From assembly GCA_025357545.1 (NCBI GenBank), contig JANXPB010000107.1, forward strand, positions 1-39,622: a stretch of 39,622 nucleotides of DNA. The letters are read 5' to 3'. The notes beneath the pieces are model-generated. The model was given only the letters and a program-made list of their open reading frames with translations. It had not been told where the DNA came from and searched no databases. The DNA comes from Holophagaceae bacterium (GTDB taxonomy: Bacteria > Acidobacteriota > Holophagae > Holophagales > Holophagaceae). Shown piece by piece: positions 32,068 to 39,622 of the stretch. A program made the position numbers and the translations under genes. Every line of letters starts with the position of its first letter. Position 1 is the first letter of the stretch.

Positions 32068-34323
32068 TTACTTGCCCGATTTCTGACCCATGAGGTTGAG
32101 CGCTGAACCCGCCTTGAACCAGCCGATCTGCCCCTCGTTGAACGTGTGGTTCAACGTGATGCGGTCCTCGGTGCCGTCCGTGTGGGTGGCCACCATGGTG
32201 AGGGGCACGCCGGGCTGGAAGGCGGTGAGGCCGAGAATGGACACGCGGTCGTCCTCCTGCAGCTTGTCGTAATCGGAAGGGTTGGCGAAGGTGAGGGGCA
32301 GCATGCCCTGCTTCTTCAGGTTGGTTTCGTGGATGCGGGCGAAGGACTTGACGATGATGGCGCGGCCCCCCAGGAAGCGGGGCTCCATGGCGGCGTGCTC
32401 TCTGGAAGAGCCTTCGCCGTAGTTCTCATCGCCGATGACCACCCAGCCTTTGCCCGCGGCCTTGTAGGCCCGGGCCGTGGCGGGCACTTCGCCGTAGACG
32501 CCCGTGAGCACGTTCTTCACGGAGTTCACGTTGCCGGTGAAGAAGTTCTGGGCGCCGATGAGCAGGTTGTTGCTGATGTTGTCCAGGTGGCCCCGGTACT
32601 TGAGCCAGGGGCCCGCCATGGAGATGTGGTCGGTGGTGCATTTGCCCTTGGCCTTGATGAGGATGGGCAGGTCCGTGAGATCCGTGCCTTCCCAGGCCTT
32701 GAAGGGTTCCAGCAATTGCAGGCGGCTTGAGGTCGGATCCACCTTCACTTGGACGCCGCTGCGGTCCTCGGGGGGCGCCTGGTAGGTGGCCACGCCCTTG
32801 TCGAAGCCGCGTTTGGGCAGCTCATCGCCGAAGGGCGAAGTGAGCTTGAAGCCTCTGCCGTCAGCGCCTGTCAGTTCATCGGTTTCGGGATTGAAGGTGA
32901 GCCGCCCCGCCAGCGCGAGGGCCGTGACGATTTCGGGAGAGGCCACGAAAGCATGGGTGTCGGGGTTGCTGTCGTTGCGGGCGGCGAAGTTGCGGTTGAA
33001 GCTCGTGATGATGGAGTTTTTTAAGCCCTTGGCGACGCCGTGGCGCTTCCACTGGCCGATGCAGGGGCCGCAGGCGTTGGCCATGACCACGCCGCCCACC
33101 TCGGTGAACGTGGCCATCTGGCCGTCCCGCTGAATGGTGGCGCGGATCTGCTCGGAACCCGGGCTGATGGTGAATTCGGATTTGGCCTTCACACCATGGT
33201 TCAGGGCCTGGCGCGCCACGTTGGCGGCGCGTTCCATGTCCTCGTAGCTGGAGTTGGTGCAGGAGCCGATGAGGCCGACCTTTAATTCTTCGGGGTAGCC
33301 CTTCTCTTTCACCGCCGCGGCGAATTTCGACAGGGGCCAGGCCAGGTCGGGGGTGAAGGGGCCGTTGATGTGGGGCTCCAGCGTGTCCAGGTCGATCTCG
33401 ATGACCTGGTCGTAGGTGGCGCCCTCATCGGCCCGCAGGTTGGCGGCGAAGCCTTCCGCCAGGGTGGCCAGCTCGCCGCGTTCGGTGGCGCGCAGGTAGT
33501 CCGCCATGCGGTGGTTGAAGGGGAAGAGGCTCGTGGTGGCGCCGATCTCGGCGCCCATGTTGCAGATGGTGCCCATGCCCGTGCACGAGATGGAATCCAC
33601 CCCCGTCCCGTAGTACTCCACGATGGCGCCGGTGCCGCCCTTGACCGTAAGGATGCCCGCCAGCTTCAAAATCACGTCCTTGGGGGAAGTCCAGCCCTTG
33701 AGCTTGCCGGTGAGCTTCACGCCGATGAGTTTCGGCGCCTTCAGCTCCCAGGGCAGGCCCACCATCACGTCCACCGCGTCCGCGCCGCCCACGCCGATGG
33801 CCACCATGCCCAGGCCGCCGGCATTGGGCGTGTGGGAATCGGTGCCGATCATGAGGCCGCCGGGGAAGGCGTAGTTCTCCAGCACCACCTGGTGGATGAT
33901 GCCACTGCCGGGCTTCCAGAAGCCGAGCGCGTACTTTTCGCAGACGCTGTGGAGGAAGTCGTAGACTTCGCGGTTCTCGTCCACGGCCCGGGCCAGGTCC
34001 TTCTCGCTGCCCACCTCCGCCTGGATCAGGTGGTCGCAGTGGACGGTGGAAGGCACTGCGGCCTCGCTTCGGCCGCTGGACATGAACTGCAGGAGGGCCA
34101 TCTGGGCCGTGGCGTCCTGCATGGCCACGCGGTCGGGCCGCAGGTCCAGGTAGGAACTGCCCCGCACGATCTCCTGGCCGGCGGCATCATCCAGATGGCC
34201 GTAGACGATCTTCTCGGCCAGGGAGAGGGGCCGGTTCAGGCGCGCGCGCACCACCTTCAAGTTGGCGTCCATCTTCGCGTAGACGGAGCGGACAAACTCA
34301 GGGCTGGATTCGATGCGGGCCAT
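32068..34323 (-). CDS. acn: aconitate hydratase, mitochondrial (ACO2) type
   Basis: 751 aa from ATG 34323 (GGGAG upstream). It matches mitochondrial-type aconitase rather than bacterial AcnA (about 890 aa) or Acn[59 protein letters not shown], and the 4Fe-4S cysteines in [10 protein letters not shown] and ACGPCIGQW. Substrate-binding residues appear in NRNFAARND and [22 protein letters not shown]. The enzyme converts citrate to isocitrate in the TCA cycle in the cytoplasm. ACO2-type aconitases occur in Bacteroidetes, Acidobacteria and relatives. It is divergent from the SulP transporter gene. Confidence 0.95.
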   Translation of the reverse strand: MARIESSPEFVRSVYAKMDANLKVVRARLNRPLSLAEKIVYGHLDDAAGQEIVRGSSYLDLRPDRVAMQDATAQMALLQFMSSGRSEAAVPSTVHCDHLIQAEVGSEKDLARAVDENREVYDFLHSVCEKYALGFWKPGSGIIHQVVLENYAFPGGLMIGTDSHTPNAGGLGMVAIGVGGADAVDVMVGLPWELKAPKLIGVKLTGKLKGWTSPKDVILKLAGILTVKGGTGAIVEYYGTGVDSISCTGMGTICNMGAEIGATTSLFPFNHRMADYLRATERGELATLAEGFAANLRADEGATYDQVIEIDLDTLEPHINGPFTPDLAWPLSKFAAAVKEKGYPEELKVGLIGSCTNSSYEDMERAANVARQALNHGVKAKSEFTISPGSEQIRATIQRDGQMATFTEVGGVVMANACGPCIGQWKRHGVAKGLKNSIITSFNRNFAARNDSNPDTHAFVASPEIVTALALAGRLTFNPETDELTGADGRGFKLTSPFGDELPKRGFDKGVATYQAPPEDRSGVQVKVDPTSSRLQLLEPFKAWEGTDLTDLPILIKAKGKCTTDHISMAGPWLKYRGHLDNISNNLLIGAQNFFTGNVNSVKNVLTGVYGEVPATARAYKAAGKGWVVIGDENYGEGSSREHAAMEPRFLGGRAIIVKSFARIHETNLKKQGMLPLTFANPSDYDKLQEDDRVSILGLTAFQPGVPLTMVATHTDGTEDRITLNHTFNEGQIGWFKAGSALNLMGQKSGK

Positions 34324-34459
34324 GCGGTCTCCCAGGACAAAGAGCCAAAAGGCCAGTTTATCGCCGCCGGGGCCCCCGCTTTGGGAAAGTTGCTGAGACC
34401 CAGGGCACAACCCCACCCCAAGTGACACGGGCCCGCCTGGCTTCCACTTTGTTCAAAGC

Positions 34460-36292
34460 ATGGCCCGAACCCACGACCCCGATAGCTCCCAGGGTGTGCC
34501 GCTCTCCCAGCTTCCCGCCGCGGCGCTGAGGGCGGTGTTGAAGGAAGGCTACGGCTTTGAACAGTTCAAGAAGGACGCCATGGCGGGCTTCGTGGTGGGC
34601 GTCGTGGCGCTGCCCCTGGCCATGGCCCTGGCCATCGCCGTGGGGGCGCCGCCCCAGCAGGGCCTCTACACCGCCATCGTGGCGGGCTTCATCTCCGCGG
34701 TCTTGGGGGGCTCGCGGCTGCAGGTGGTGGGGCCCACGGCGGCCTTCATCGTGCTGCTGGCGCCCATCCAGGCCCATGACGGCCTGGGGGGGCTGCTGAT
34801 CACGGGCCTCATGGCGGGCCTGATCCTCATCGCGCTCGGCCTGCTGCGCCTGGGCAGCCTCATCGAGTTCATCCCCCATCCGGTCACCACGGGCTTCACC
34901 GCGGGCATCGCGGTGGTCATCGGCACCTTGCAGGTGAAGGACGCCCTGGGCCTGCGTGTGGAGCACCTGCCGGAGCACTTCGTGGAGCGCGTGGCGGCCA
35001 TGGCGCGGGCCCTGCCCACGGCCTCGCTCTGGGAGGGGCTGGTGGCGCTGCTGACCCTGGGCATCCTGCTGGTGCCCCGCCTGCCCAAGCGCACCCTCAT
35101 CCGCGTGCTGCCCAAATTCCTGCGGCCCATCCCCGCCCCGCTCATCGCCCTGCCCTTCGTGGCCCTCGGCGCCTACCTGCTGACCCGCTACCTGCCCGGC
35201 TTCCATGTGGAAACCATCGGCAGCCGCTTCCAGACCATGGTGGACGGCCACCTGGTGCGCGGCGTGCCACGCCTGCCGCCCCTGCCCATGTGGCCCTGGC
35301 ACGCCCTGGGGCCAGGCGGCGGCCCCATGGACCTGAGCTTCGGGCTCATCCGGCGCCTGCTGCCCGGCGCCTTCGCCGTGGCCATGCTCGGGGCCATCGA
35401 ATCCCTGCTGTCGGCGGTGGTGGCGGACGGCATGGCCCGCACCAAGCACGACCCCGATGCAGAACTGCTGGCCCTGGGCGTTTCCAACGTGGTGGTGCCC
35501 TTTTTCGGCGGCATCTCCGCCACCGGCGCCATCGCCCGCACCGCCACGAATTTCCGCTCCGGGGGCCGCACGCCCTTCGCGAGCATGATCCACGCGGTGA
35601 CCCTGCTGCTCATCGTGCTGCTGCTGGCGCCGCTCATCGCCTACGTGCCCATGGCGAGCCTGGCGGGCCTGCTGCTGCTGGTGGCCTGGAACATGTCCGA
35701 GGTGGACCACTTCTTCCACACGGTGCGGGTGGCGCCCCGCAGCGACGTGGCGGTGCTGCTGACCTGCTTCTTCCTGACGGTGCTCTTCGACATGGTGGTG
35801 GCCGTGGGCGTGGGTGTGGTGTTCGCCTCGCTGCTCTTCATGCGGCGCATGGCCCACACCACTCAAGGCGATCTATCGCTGGGGGACCGCGGCACCCTGC
35901 CCGGCACACTGCCCCCGGGCGTGGCCATCTACGATATTTCCGGCCCGCTCTTCTTCGGCGCCGCCGAGCGCGCCATGGGCGCCCTGCGCTCCATCGACGC
36001 CGGCACCCGGGCGGTGATCTTCCGGCTGGAGGAGGTCCCCACCATCGACGCCACCGGCCTCGTGGCCTTCGAGAGCGCCATCCTGGAACTCAACCGCCAT
36101 GGCATCCACACGGTGCTGGTCGGGCTCCACGGCCAGGCAGCCCAGGCCATGCGGAAGGCCGGCGTGGAGGAGGCGGAGGGCCGGCTCTCCATCTGCCCCG
36201 ACATGGTCGAGGCCTTCCGGGTGCTAGGCGTGCCCGTGGGCAGCGCCCCCCGCAGAGCCCGGCCCAAGGGCTCCTTGCGCATCCACTTTTAA
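34460..36292 (+). CDS. SulP-family anion transporter with STAS domain
   Basis: 610 aa. The SulP core has about 12-14 transmembrane segments: DAMAGFVVGVVALPLAMALAIA, GLYTAIVAGFISAVLGGSRLQVVGPTAAFIVLLAP, FIPHPVTTGFTAGIAVVIGTLQVKDALGL, AMLGAIESLLSAVVADGM, NVVVPFFGGISATGAIARTATNFRSGGRTPFASMIHA. Residues about 480-580 form the STAS domain (GVAIYDISGPLFFGAAERA, FRLEEVPTIDATGLVAFESAI). SulP proteins carry sulfate, bicarbonate, nitrate or dicarboxylates with protons or sodium. The substrate here is unknown. No carbonic anhydrase or sulfate-assimilation gene is adjacent. Confidence 0.93.
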   Translation: MARTHDPDSSQGVPLSQLPAAALRAVLKEGYGFEQFKKDAMAGFVVGVVALPLAMALAIAVGAPPQQGLYTAIVAGFISAVLGGSRLQVVGPTAAFIVLLAPIQAHDGLGGLLITGLMAGLILIALGLLRLGSLIEFIPHPVTTGFTAGIAVVIGTLQVKDALGLRVEHLPEHFVERVAAMARALPTASLWEGLVALLTLGILLVPRLPKRTLIRVLPKFLRPIPAPLIALPFVALGAYLLTRYLPGFHVETIGSRFQTMVDGHLVRGVPRLPPLPMWPWHALGPGGGPMDLSFGLIRRLLPGAFAVAMLGAIESLLSAVVADGMARTKHDPDAELLALGVSNVVVPFFGGISATGAIARTATNFRSGGRTPFASMIHAVTLLLIVLLLAPLIAYVPMASLAGLLLLVAWNMSEVDHFFHTVRVAPRSDVAVLLTCFFLTVLFDMVVAVGVGVVFASLLFMRRMAHTTQGDLSLGDRGTLPGTLPPGVAIYDISGPLFFGAAERAMGALRSIDAGTRAVIFRLEEVPTIDATGLVAFESAILELNRHGIHTVLVGLHGQAAQAMRKAGVEEAEGRLSICPDMVEAFRVLGVPVGSAPRRARPKGSLRIHF

Positions 36293-36325
36293 ACCCGGAA
36301 ATTCCACCCGAGGCCGAAACCCTGA

Positions 36326-36403
36326 GGGAGCAGAGAGGGCCCCAGGTGTGGCTCCCAAATGGTGGCACCTTCGCACCGGCGCCTGTAGACCCGTGGCGAA
36401 GGT
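36326..36403 (+). other. tandem hairpins in the SulP-ribH gap
   Basis: GGGAGC / GCTCCC (36326-36356) and ACCTTCGC / GCGAAGGT (36367-36403, perfect eight-base arms) lie in tandem in the 272-bp gap. They may be a terminator for the SulP gene or a structured ribH leader. The sequence does not match the FMN riboswitch (RFN element) as I know it. Confidence 0.4.
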
Positions 36404-36564
36404 TGCGCTGATGCCGCGTGCACGGACACCGGCTTTCCCAGGCATTCCAGGCCTTTTCCGCCAGGGCGGCCTTGGGCCGGAGGGCGCCAACCCCCACCCG
36501 GCCTTCAGGGGTCCGCCGATCCGTGATAGGCTCATCGGTTCGAACCACCTTGCGGGGGGTACCA

Positions 36565-37041
36565 ATGGGGATCTTTGAGGGCCAGTTGCGCGTGGACAAG
36601 GGCGACCGCTTCGCGCTGGTGGCCGCCCGCTGGAACGACTTCATCGTGGACCGCCTGGTGGGCGGCGCCACGGACTGCCTGCTCCGCCACGGGGGCTCTG
36701 AATCCCAAATAGATCTCATCAAGGTGCCCGGCAGCTTCGAGCTGCCCCAGGCGGCGCTGCTGGCGGCGAAATCCGGCAAATACGCCGGCATCGTGGTGCT
36801 GGGCTGCGTCATCCGCGGCGGCACCCCCCACTTCGACATGATCGCGGGCGAAGTCACCAAGGGCACCGCCCAGGTGGCACTGCAGACCGGCGTGCCCACG
36901 GTCTTCGGCGTCCTCACCGTGGACAGCGTGGACCAGGCCATCGAGCGGGCCGGCACCAAGATGGGCAACAAGGGCTGGGAATCGGCCTCGGCGCTCATCG
37001 AGCTGGTGGATCTGACCCGCGCCTTCGGGAAGAAGAAGTAG
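36565..37041 (+). CDS. ribH: 6,7-dimethyl-8-ribityllumazine synthase
   Basis: 158 aa from ATG 36565 (GGGGGG-rich site upstream). Characteristic blocks: [54 protein letters not shown] with the catalytic His, [22 protein letters not shown] and [15 protein letters not shown]. It condenses 5-amino-6-ribitylamino-uracil with 3,4-dihydroxy-2-butanone 4-phosphate in riboflavin synthesis, usually as a 60-mer or pentamer. Its stop codon touches the nusB start, so the two are co-translated. Confidence 0.97.
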   Translation: MGIFEGQLRVDKGDRFALVAARWNDFIVDRLVGGATDCLLRHGGSESQIDLIKVPGSFELPQAALLAAKSGKYAGIVVLGCVIRGGTPHFDMIAGEVTKGTAQVALQTGVPTVFGVLTVDSVDQAIERAGTKMGNKGWESASALIELVDLTRAFGKKK

Positions 37042-37530
37042 ATGGGCGTCCGCCGCCGGGGCCGGGAATACGCCCTGCAGATGCTCTACGCCATGGACAT
37101 GACCGGCTACCTGCCGGATCAGGTCTTCGCGGGCTTTTCCGCCATCCAGGATCTGAACCGGGACGCCTTCTACTACGCGCGCCGCCTGGTTGACGGCATC
37201 CACGGGCAGCTGGAGGAGATCGACCGGGTGCTCCAGAAGTACGCCGAGCACTGGAAGATCCACCGCATGGCGGTGGTGGACCGGAACCTGCTCCGGCTGG
37301 GCCTCTACGAGCTGATGTATCTGAAGGAGATCCCCTTCCCCATCGTCATCAACGAGGCCCTGGAGATCGTCAAGGAGTTCAGCGACCACGAGGGCACGCA
37401 GTTCCTCAACGGCATCCTGGACGCGGCCCGGAAGGAATTCCGCGCCGAGGAGAACGAGTCCCTGCACAGGCGCGGAAAAGTACCAGCCCTACCTCCGCTG
37501 CCCAAGCCCGAAGCCCCCGAGGCCACGTGA
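37042..37530 (+). CDS. nusB: transcription antitermination factor NusB
   Basis: 162 aa, starting directly after the ribH stop. All-helical NusB fold: GVRRRGREYALQMLYAMDMTG, FYYARRLVDGIHGQLEEIDRVL, WKIHRMAVVDRNLLRLGLYELMYL, IPFPIVINEALEIVKEFSDHEGTQFLNGILDAARKE. NusB binds boxA RNA with NusE (ribosomal S10) in rRNA antitermination. The ribH-nusB pair is conserved in many bacteria. The C-terminus has a 20-residue Pro-rich tail beyond the usual end. Confidence 0.97.
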   Translation: MGVRRRGREYALQMLYAMDMTGYLPDQVFAGFSAIQDLNRDAFYYARRLVDGIHGQLEEIDRVLQKYAEHWKIHRMAVVDRNLLRLGLYELMYLKEIPFPIVINEALEIVKEFSDHEGTQFLNGILDAARKEFRAEENESLHRRGKVPALPPLPKPEAPEAT

Positions 37531-37612
37531 CCAAGACCCCCTGCGCTATGCTTCCTGCCTTCCCTGCCCAATCCTTCGTCCCTTCCAGGACCCAGAAACT
37601 GGAGACCCCAGC

Positions 37613-38230
37613 ATGAGTGCCCGGAAAAAACCCAGCAATCCCAAACCCGCCGCCCCCGCCGTTCGCAAGGTGCCCATGCCCAGGAACCCCACGCCCAACC
37701 ACGCCACCCCGGCCGGCCCCATCGGCCTTGAAGAGATCAAGTCCCTGATCGCGTTGGTGAGCAAGGAACCCTTCCAGGAATTCGAATTCGAAGCCGGGGA
37801 CATGAAGTTCCGCATCCGCAAGGACAGCATCCACGCTCCGGCCACCCAGGTCACCTACGCTCCGAATCAAACCTCGTCCCCCTACGGTTCCCCCGTCGGC
37901 CACATGGTGTCGGCCCAAGCCGCCCCGGCCCCCGCCTCGCCCAGCCAAACCCAGGCCGCCGACCCCGCCGCCGCCCAGGACGAGCCGGGCATCCACTACA
38001 TCACCAGCCCCATCGTCGGCACCTTCTACCGCGCCTCGAACCCCAGTTCGCCGTCCTTTGTGAGCCCCGGGGACCATGTGCGCCCGGGCCAGACCCTGTG
38101 CATCGTCGAAGCCATGAAGCTCATGAACGAGATCGAGAGTGACATCACCGGCGAGATCGTGCGGGTGTTGGTGGAGAACGGCCAGCCGGTGGAATACGGC
38201 GAACGGCTCTTCGCTGCGCGGATCAGCTAG
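37613..38230 (+). CDS. accB: acetyl-CoA carboxylase biotin carboxyl carrier protein
   Basis: 205 aa. A basic, Pro/Ala-rich N-terminus of about 35 aa precedes GLEEIKSLIALVSKEPFQEFEFE, the conserved N-terminal part of AccB. An Ala/Pro linker follows, then the biotinyl domain: ITSPIVGTFYRASNPSSPSFV, VEAMKLMNEIESD with biotinylated Lys169, and GQPVEYGERLFAARI. It carries carboxybiotin between AccC and the carboxyltransferase in the first step of fatty-acid synthesis. The accC gene begins 3 bp after its stop. The N-terminal extension is longer than in E. coli (156 aa). Confidence 0.96.
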   Translation: MSARKKPSNPKPAAPAVRKVPMPRNPTPNHATPAGPIGLEEIKSLIALVSKEPFQEFEFEAGDMKFRIRKDSIHAPATQVTYAPNQTSSPYGSPVGHMVSAQAAPAPASPSQTQAADPAAAQDEPGIHYITSPIVGTFYRASNPSSPSFVSPGDHVRPGQTLCIVEAMKLMNEIESDITGEIVRVLVENGQPVEYGERLFAARIS

Positions 38231-38233
38231 CCC

Positions 38234-39622
38234 ATGAGCGCCGCCATCAAGCGCCGTGTAGTGCCAAGGCCCGCCGCCCTCAGCGAGGAACCGCCCTTCA
38301 AGAAGGTGCTCATCGCCAACCGCGGCGAGATCGCCCTGCGGGTCATCCTGGCCTGCAAAGAGCTGGGCATCTCCACCGTGGCGGTCTATTCCGAGGCGGA
38401 CCGCAACGCCCTGCATGTGCGCTTCGCCGATGAAGAGGTCTGCATCGGCCCCGCTCCCTCGGCCAAGTCCTACCTCAACATCCCCCAGGTCATCGCCGCG
38501 GCGGAAGTCACCGGCGCCGAGGCCATCCACCCGGGCTACGGCTTCCTGAGCGAGAACGCCCACTTCGTGGAAGTCTGCCAGGCGTGCGGCATCAACTTCA
38601 TCGGGCCCAACCCCGAGATCATCCGCAAGATGGGCAACAAGGCCCAGGCCAAGGCCACCATGCTGGAGGCCGGCATCCCGCTGATGCCCGGTTCCGACGG
38701 CATCATCGAGACGGTGGAGGAAGCGCTGGAGACCGCCGAGCGCATCGGCTATCCGGTCATCGTGAAGGCCTCCGCCGGGGGCGGCGGCCGCGGCATGCGC
38801 ATCTGCAACCACGCCGAGGAGCTGCCGGAGCTCTACCACACCGCCCGCAGCGAAGCCAAGATCGCCTTCGGCGACGACGCGGTGTACATGGAGAAGTACC
38901 TGCTGGAGCCGCGCCACATCGAAGTCCAGATCATGGGCGACCTCTACGGCAACATCGTGCATCTGGGCGAGCGCGAGTGCTCCATCCAGCGGCGCCACCA
39001 AAAGCTCATCGAAGAGAGCCCCAGCGGGGCCCTTTCGCCGGAGCTGCGCCAGCGCATCTGCGACATGGCCGTCAAGGCCGCGCGGGCCGTGGGTTACTTC
39101 AACGCCGGCACCATCGAGTTCCTGCTGGACAAGCGTGGCGACTTCTTCTTCATGGAGATGAACACCCGGGTCCAGGTCGAACATCCCGTGACAGAGATGG
39201 TGACGGGCATCGACATCGTGAAGGAGCAGCTGCGCATCGCCGCGGGCCAGAAGCTCACCTTCACCCAGGAGCAGGTGGTGCAACGGGGCCACGCCATCGA
39301 GTGCCGCATCAATGCCGAAGACCCGTGGAAATTCACTCCCTGCCCCGGCCGCATCACAGCCCTCAATTTCCCTGGTGGCCCCGGCATCCGGGTGGACACC
39401 GCCATGTACCAGGACGCCGTCATCCCGCCCACCTATGATTCCATGGTGGCCAAACTCATCGCCTACGGAAACAACCGCACCGAGGCCCTGGCACGGATGC
39501 GCCGAGCACTGGACACATTGGTAATCGAAGGCGTGAAAACCACAGCCCCCCTGCACCGCAAGATCATGGATCATCCCGATTTCATCTCTGGCGGTTTCAG
39601 TACCAAGTGGATGGAAACCTTC
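38234..39622 (+). CDS. accC: acetyl-CoA carboxylase biotin carboxylase subunit (3' end beyond window)
   Basis: The frame from ATG 38234 is open to the last base (463 codons). It carries an N-terminal extension of about 21 aa ([19 protein letters not shown]) before the usual [20 protein letters not shown]-grasp features follow: [76 protein letters not shown]. The C-terminal domain includes ECRINAEDP and [11 protein letters not shown]. It carboxylates biotin on AccB using ATP and bicarbonate. Since AccC is about 450 aa, only the last few residues are missing. It is in an operon with accB. Confidence 0.96.
   Translation, partial: MSAAIKRRVVPRPAALSEEPPFKKVLIANRGEIALRVILACKELGISTVAVYSEADRNALHVRFADEEVCIGPAPSAKSYLNIPQVIAAAEVTGAEAIHPGYGFLSENAHFVEVCQACGINFIGPNPEIIRKMGNKAQAKATMLEAGIPLMPGSDGIIETVEEALETAERIGYPVIVKASAGGGGRGMRICNHAEELPELYHTARSEAKIAFGDDAVYMEKYLLEPRHIEVQIMGDLYGNIVHLGERECSIQRRHQKLIEESPSGALSPELRQRICDMAVKAARAVGYFNAGTIEFLLDKRGDFFFMEMNTRVQVEHPVTEMVTGIDIVKEQLRIAAGQKLTFTQEQVVQRGHAIECRINAEDPWKFTPCPGRITALNFPGGPGIRVDTAMYQDAVIPPTYDSMVAKLIAYGNNRTEALARMRRALDTLVIEGVKTTAPLHRKIMDHPDFISGGFSTKWMETF

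Noticed and set aside
34358-35866. His/Gln-rich minus-strand frame of about 500 codons opposite the SulP gene
   Set aside because: Looks like a metal-binding protein but is the antisense of a well-supported transporter.
36293-36564. FMN riboswitch before ribH
   Set aside because: The conserved RFN core was looked for and not found; only unspecific hairpins are present.
37406-39574. 722-codon minus-strand frame over nusB-accB-accC
   Set aside because: Antisense artefact; the plus strand carries three core genes, accC being open to the window end.

Overview
The window is GC-rich, densely packed chromosomal DNA from a free-living Gram-negative bacterium. I see no rRNA, tRNA, CRISPR array, phage module or insertion sequence. 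Several features fit the Acidobacteriota, most likely the Holophagae (Geothrix/Holophaga-like): many lipoproteins with glycine-rich linkers after the lipobox, a mitochondrial-type aconitase, CocE-like and DUF4953-type secreted hydrolases, and a YtrA-type ABC operon. This placement is inference from gene content; there is no marker gene that settles it.

Layout. (1) 1-1370: 3' part of a secreted zinc metalloprotease. (2) 1476-4604, minus strand: a NudJ-like NUDIX hydrolase preceded by three tandem genes for cupredoxin (blue-copper) lipoproteins, one carrying Ig-like and InlB-type repeats. Divergent from them, at 4770-6248, is a MocR-type regulator whose aminotransferase domain has lost the PLP-binding lysine. 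(3) 6296-9506: a cNMP-binding/DUF1003 membrane protein, a zinc alcohol dehydrogenase and a GAF-GGDEF diguanylate cyclase. (4) 9667-15280: an ECF sigma factor with a membrane partner, then three exported proteins: an esterase, a lipoprotein-sorting-like protein and a CocE/X-Pro-peptidase-type hydrolase. (5) 15309-25042: an accessory, mostly minus-strand region of surface and periplasmic proteins. It holds a DinB-like protein, a 66-aa membrane protein, an Ig/propeller lipoprotein, a TPR plus seven-bladed FG-GAP protein, a CPBP protease, a beta-helix protein, a subclass B3 metallo-beta-lactamase-like protein and a lipoprotein. Three of these genes are each interrupted by a single-base frameshift. 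Two longer gene-poor stretches occur here, one containing an AT-rich island with nested inverted repeats. (6) 25176-31866: arsC-doxX, DUF4386 and DUF418 membrane proteins, and a five-gene GntR/ABC operon with a clear promoter-operator. (7) 31845-39622: core metabolism, comprising aconitase, a SulP transporter, ribH-nusB, and accB-accC (accC runs off the window).

How genes work together. ribH/nusB and accB/accC are classic pairs (riboflavin synthesis with antitermination; the biotin carboxylase half of acetyl-CoA carboxylase). The GntR regulator and the two ATPase/permease pairs probably form one self-regulated exporter operon. The cupredoxin cluster and the divergent degenerate MocR regulator are the most unusual unit: a candidate extracytoplasmic copper/electron-transfer locus under a regulator that can no longer bind PLP covalently. 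That link rests only on gene arrangement.
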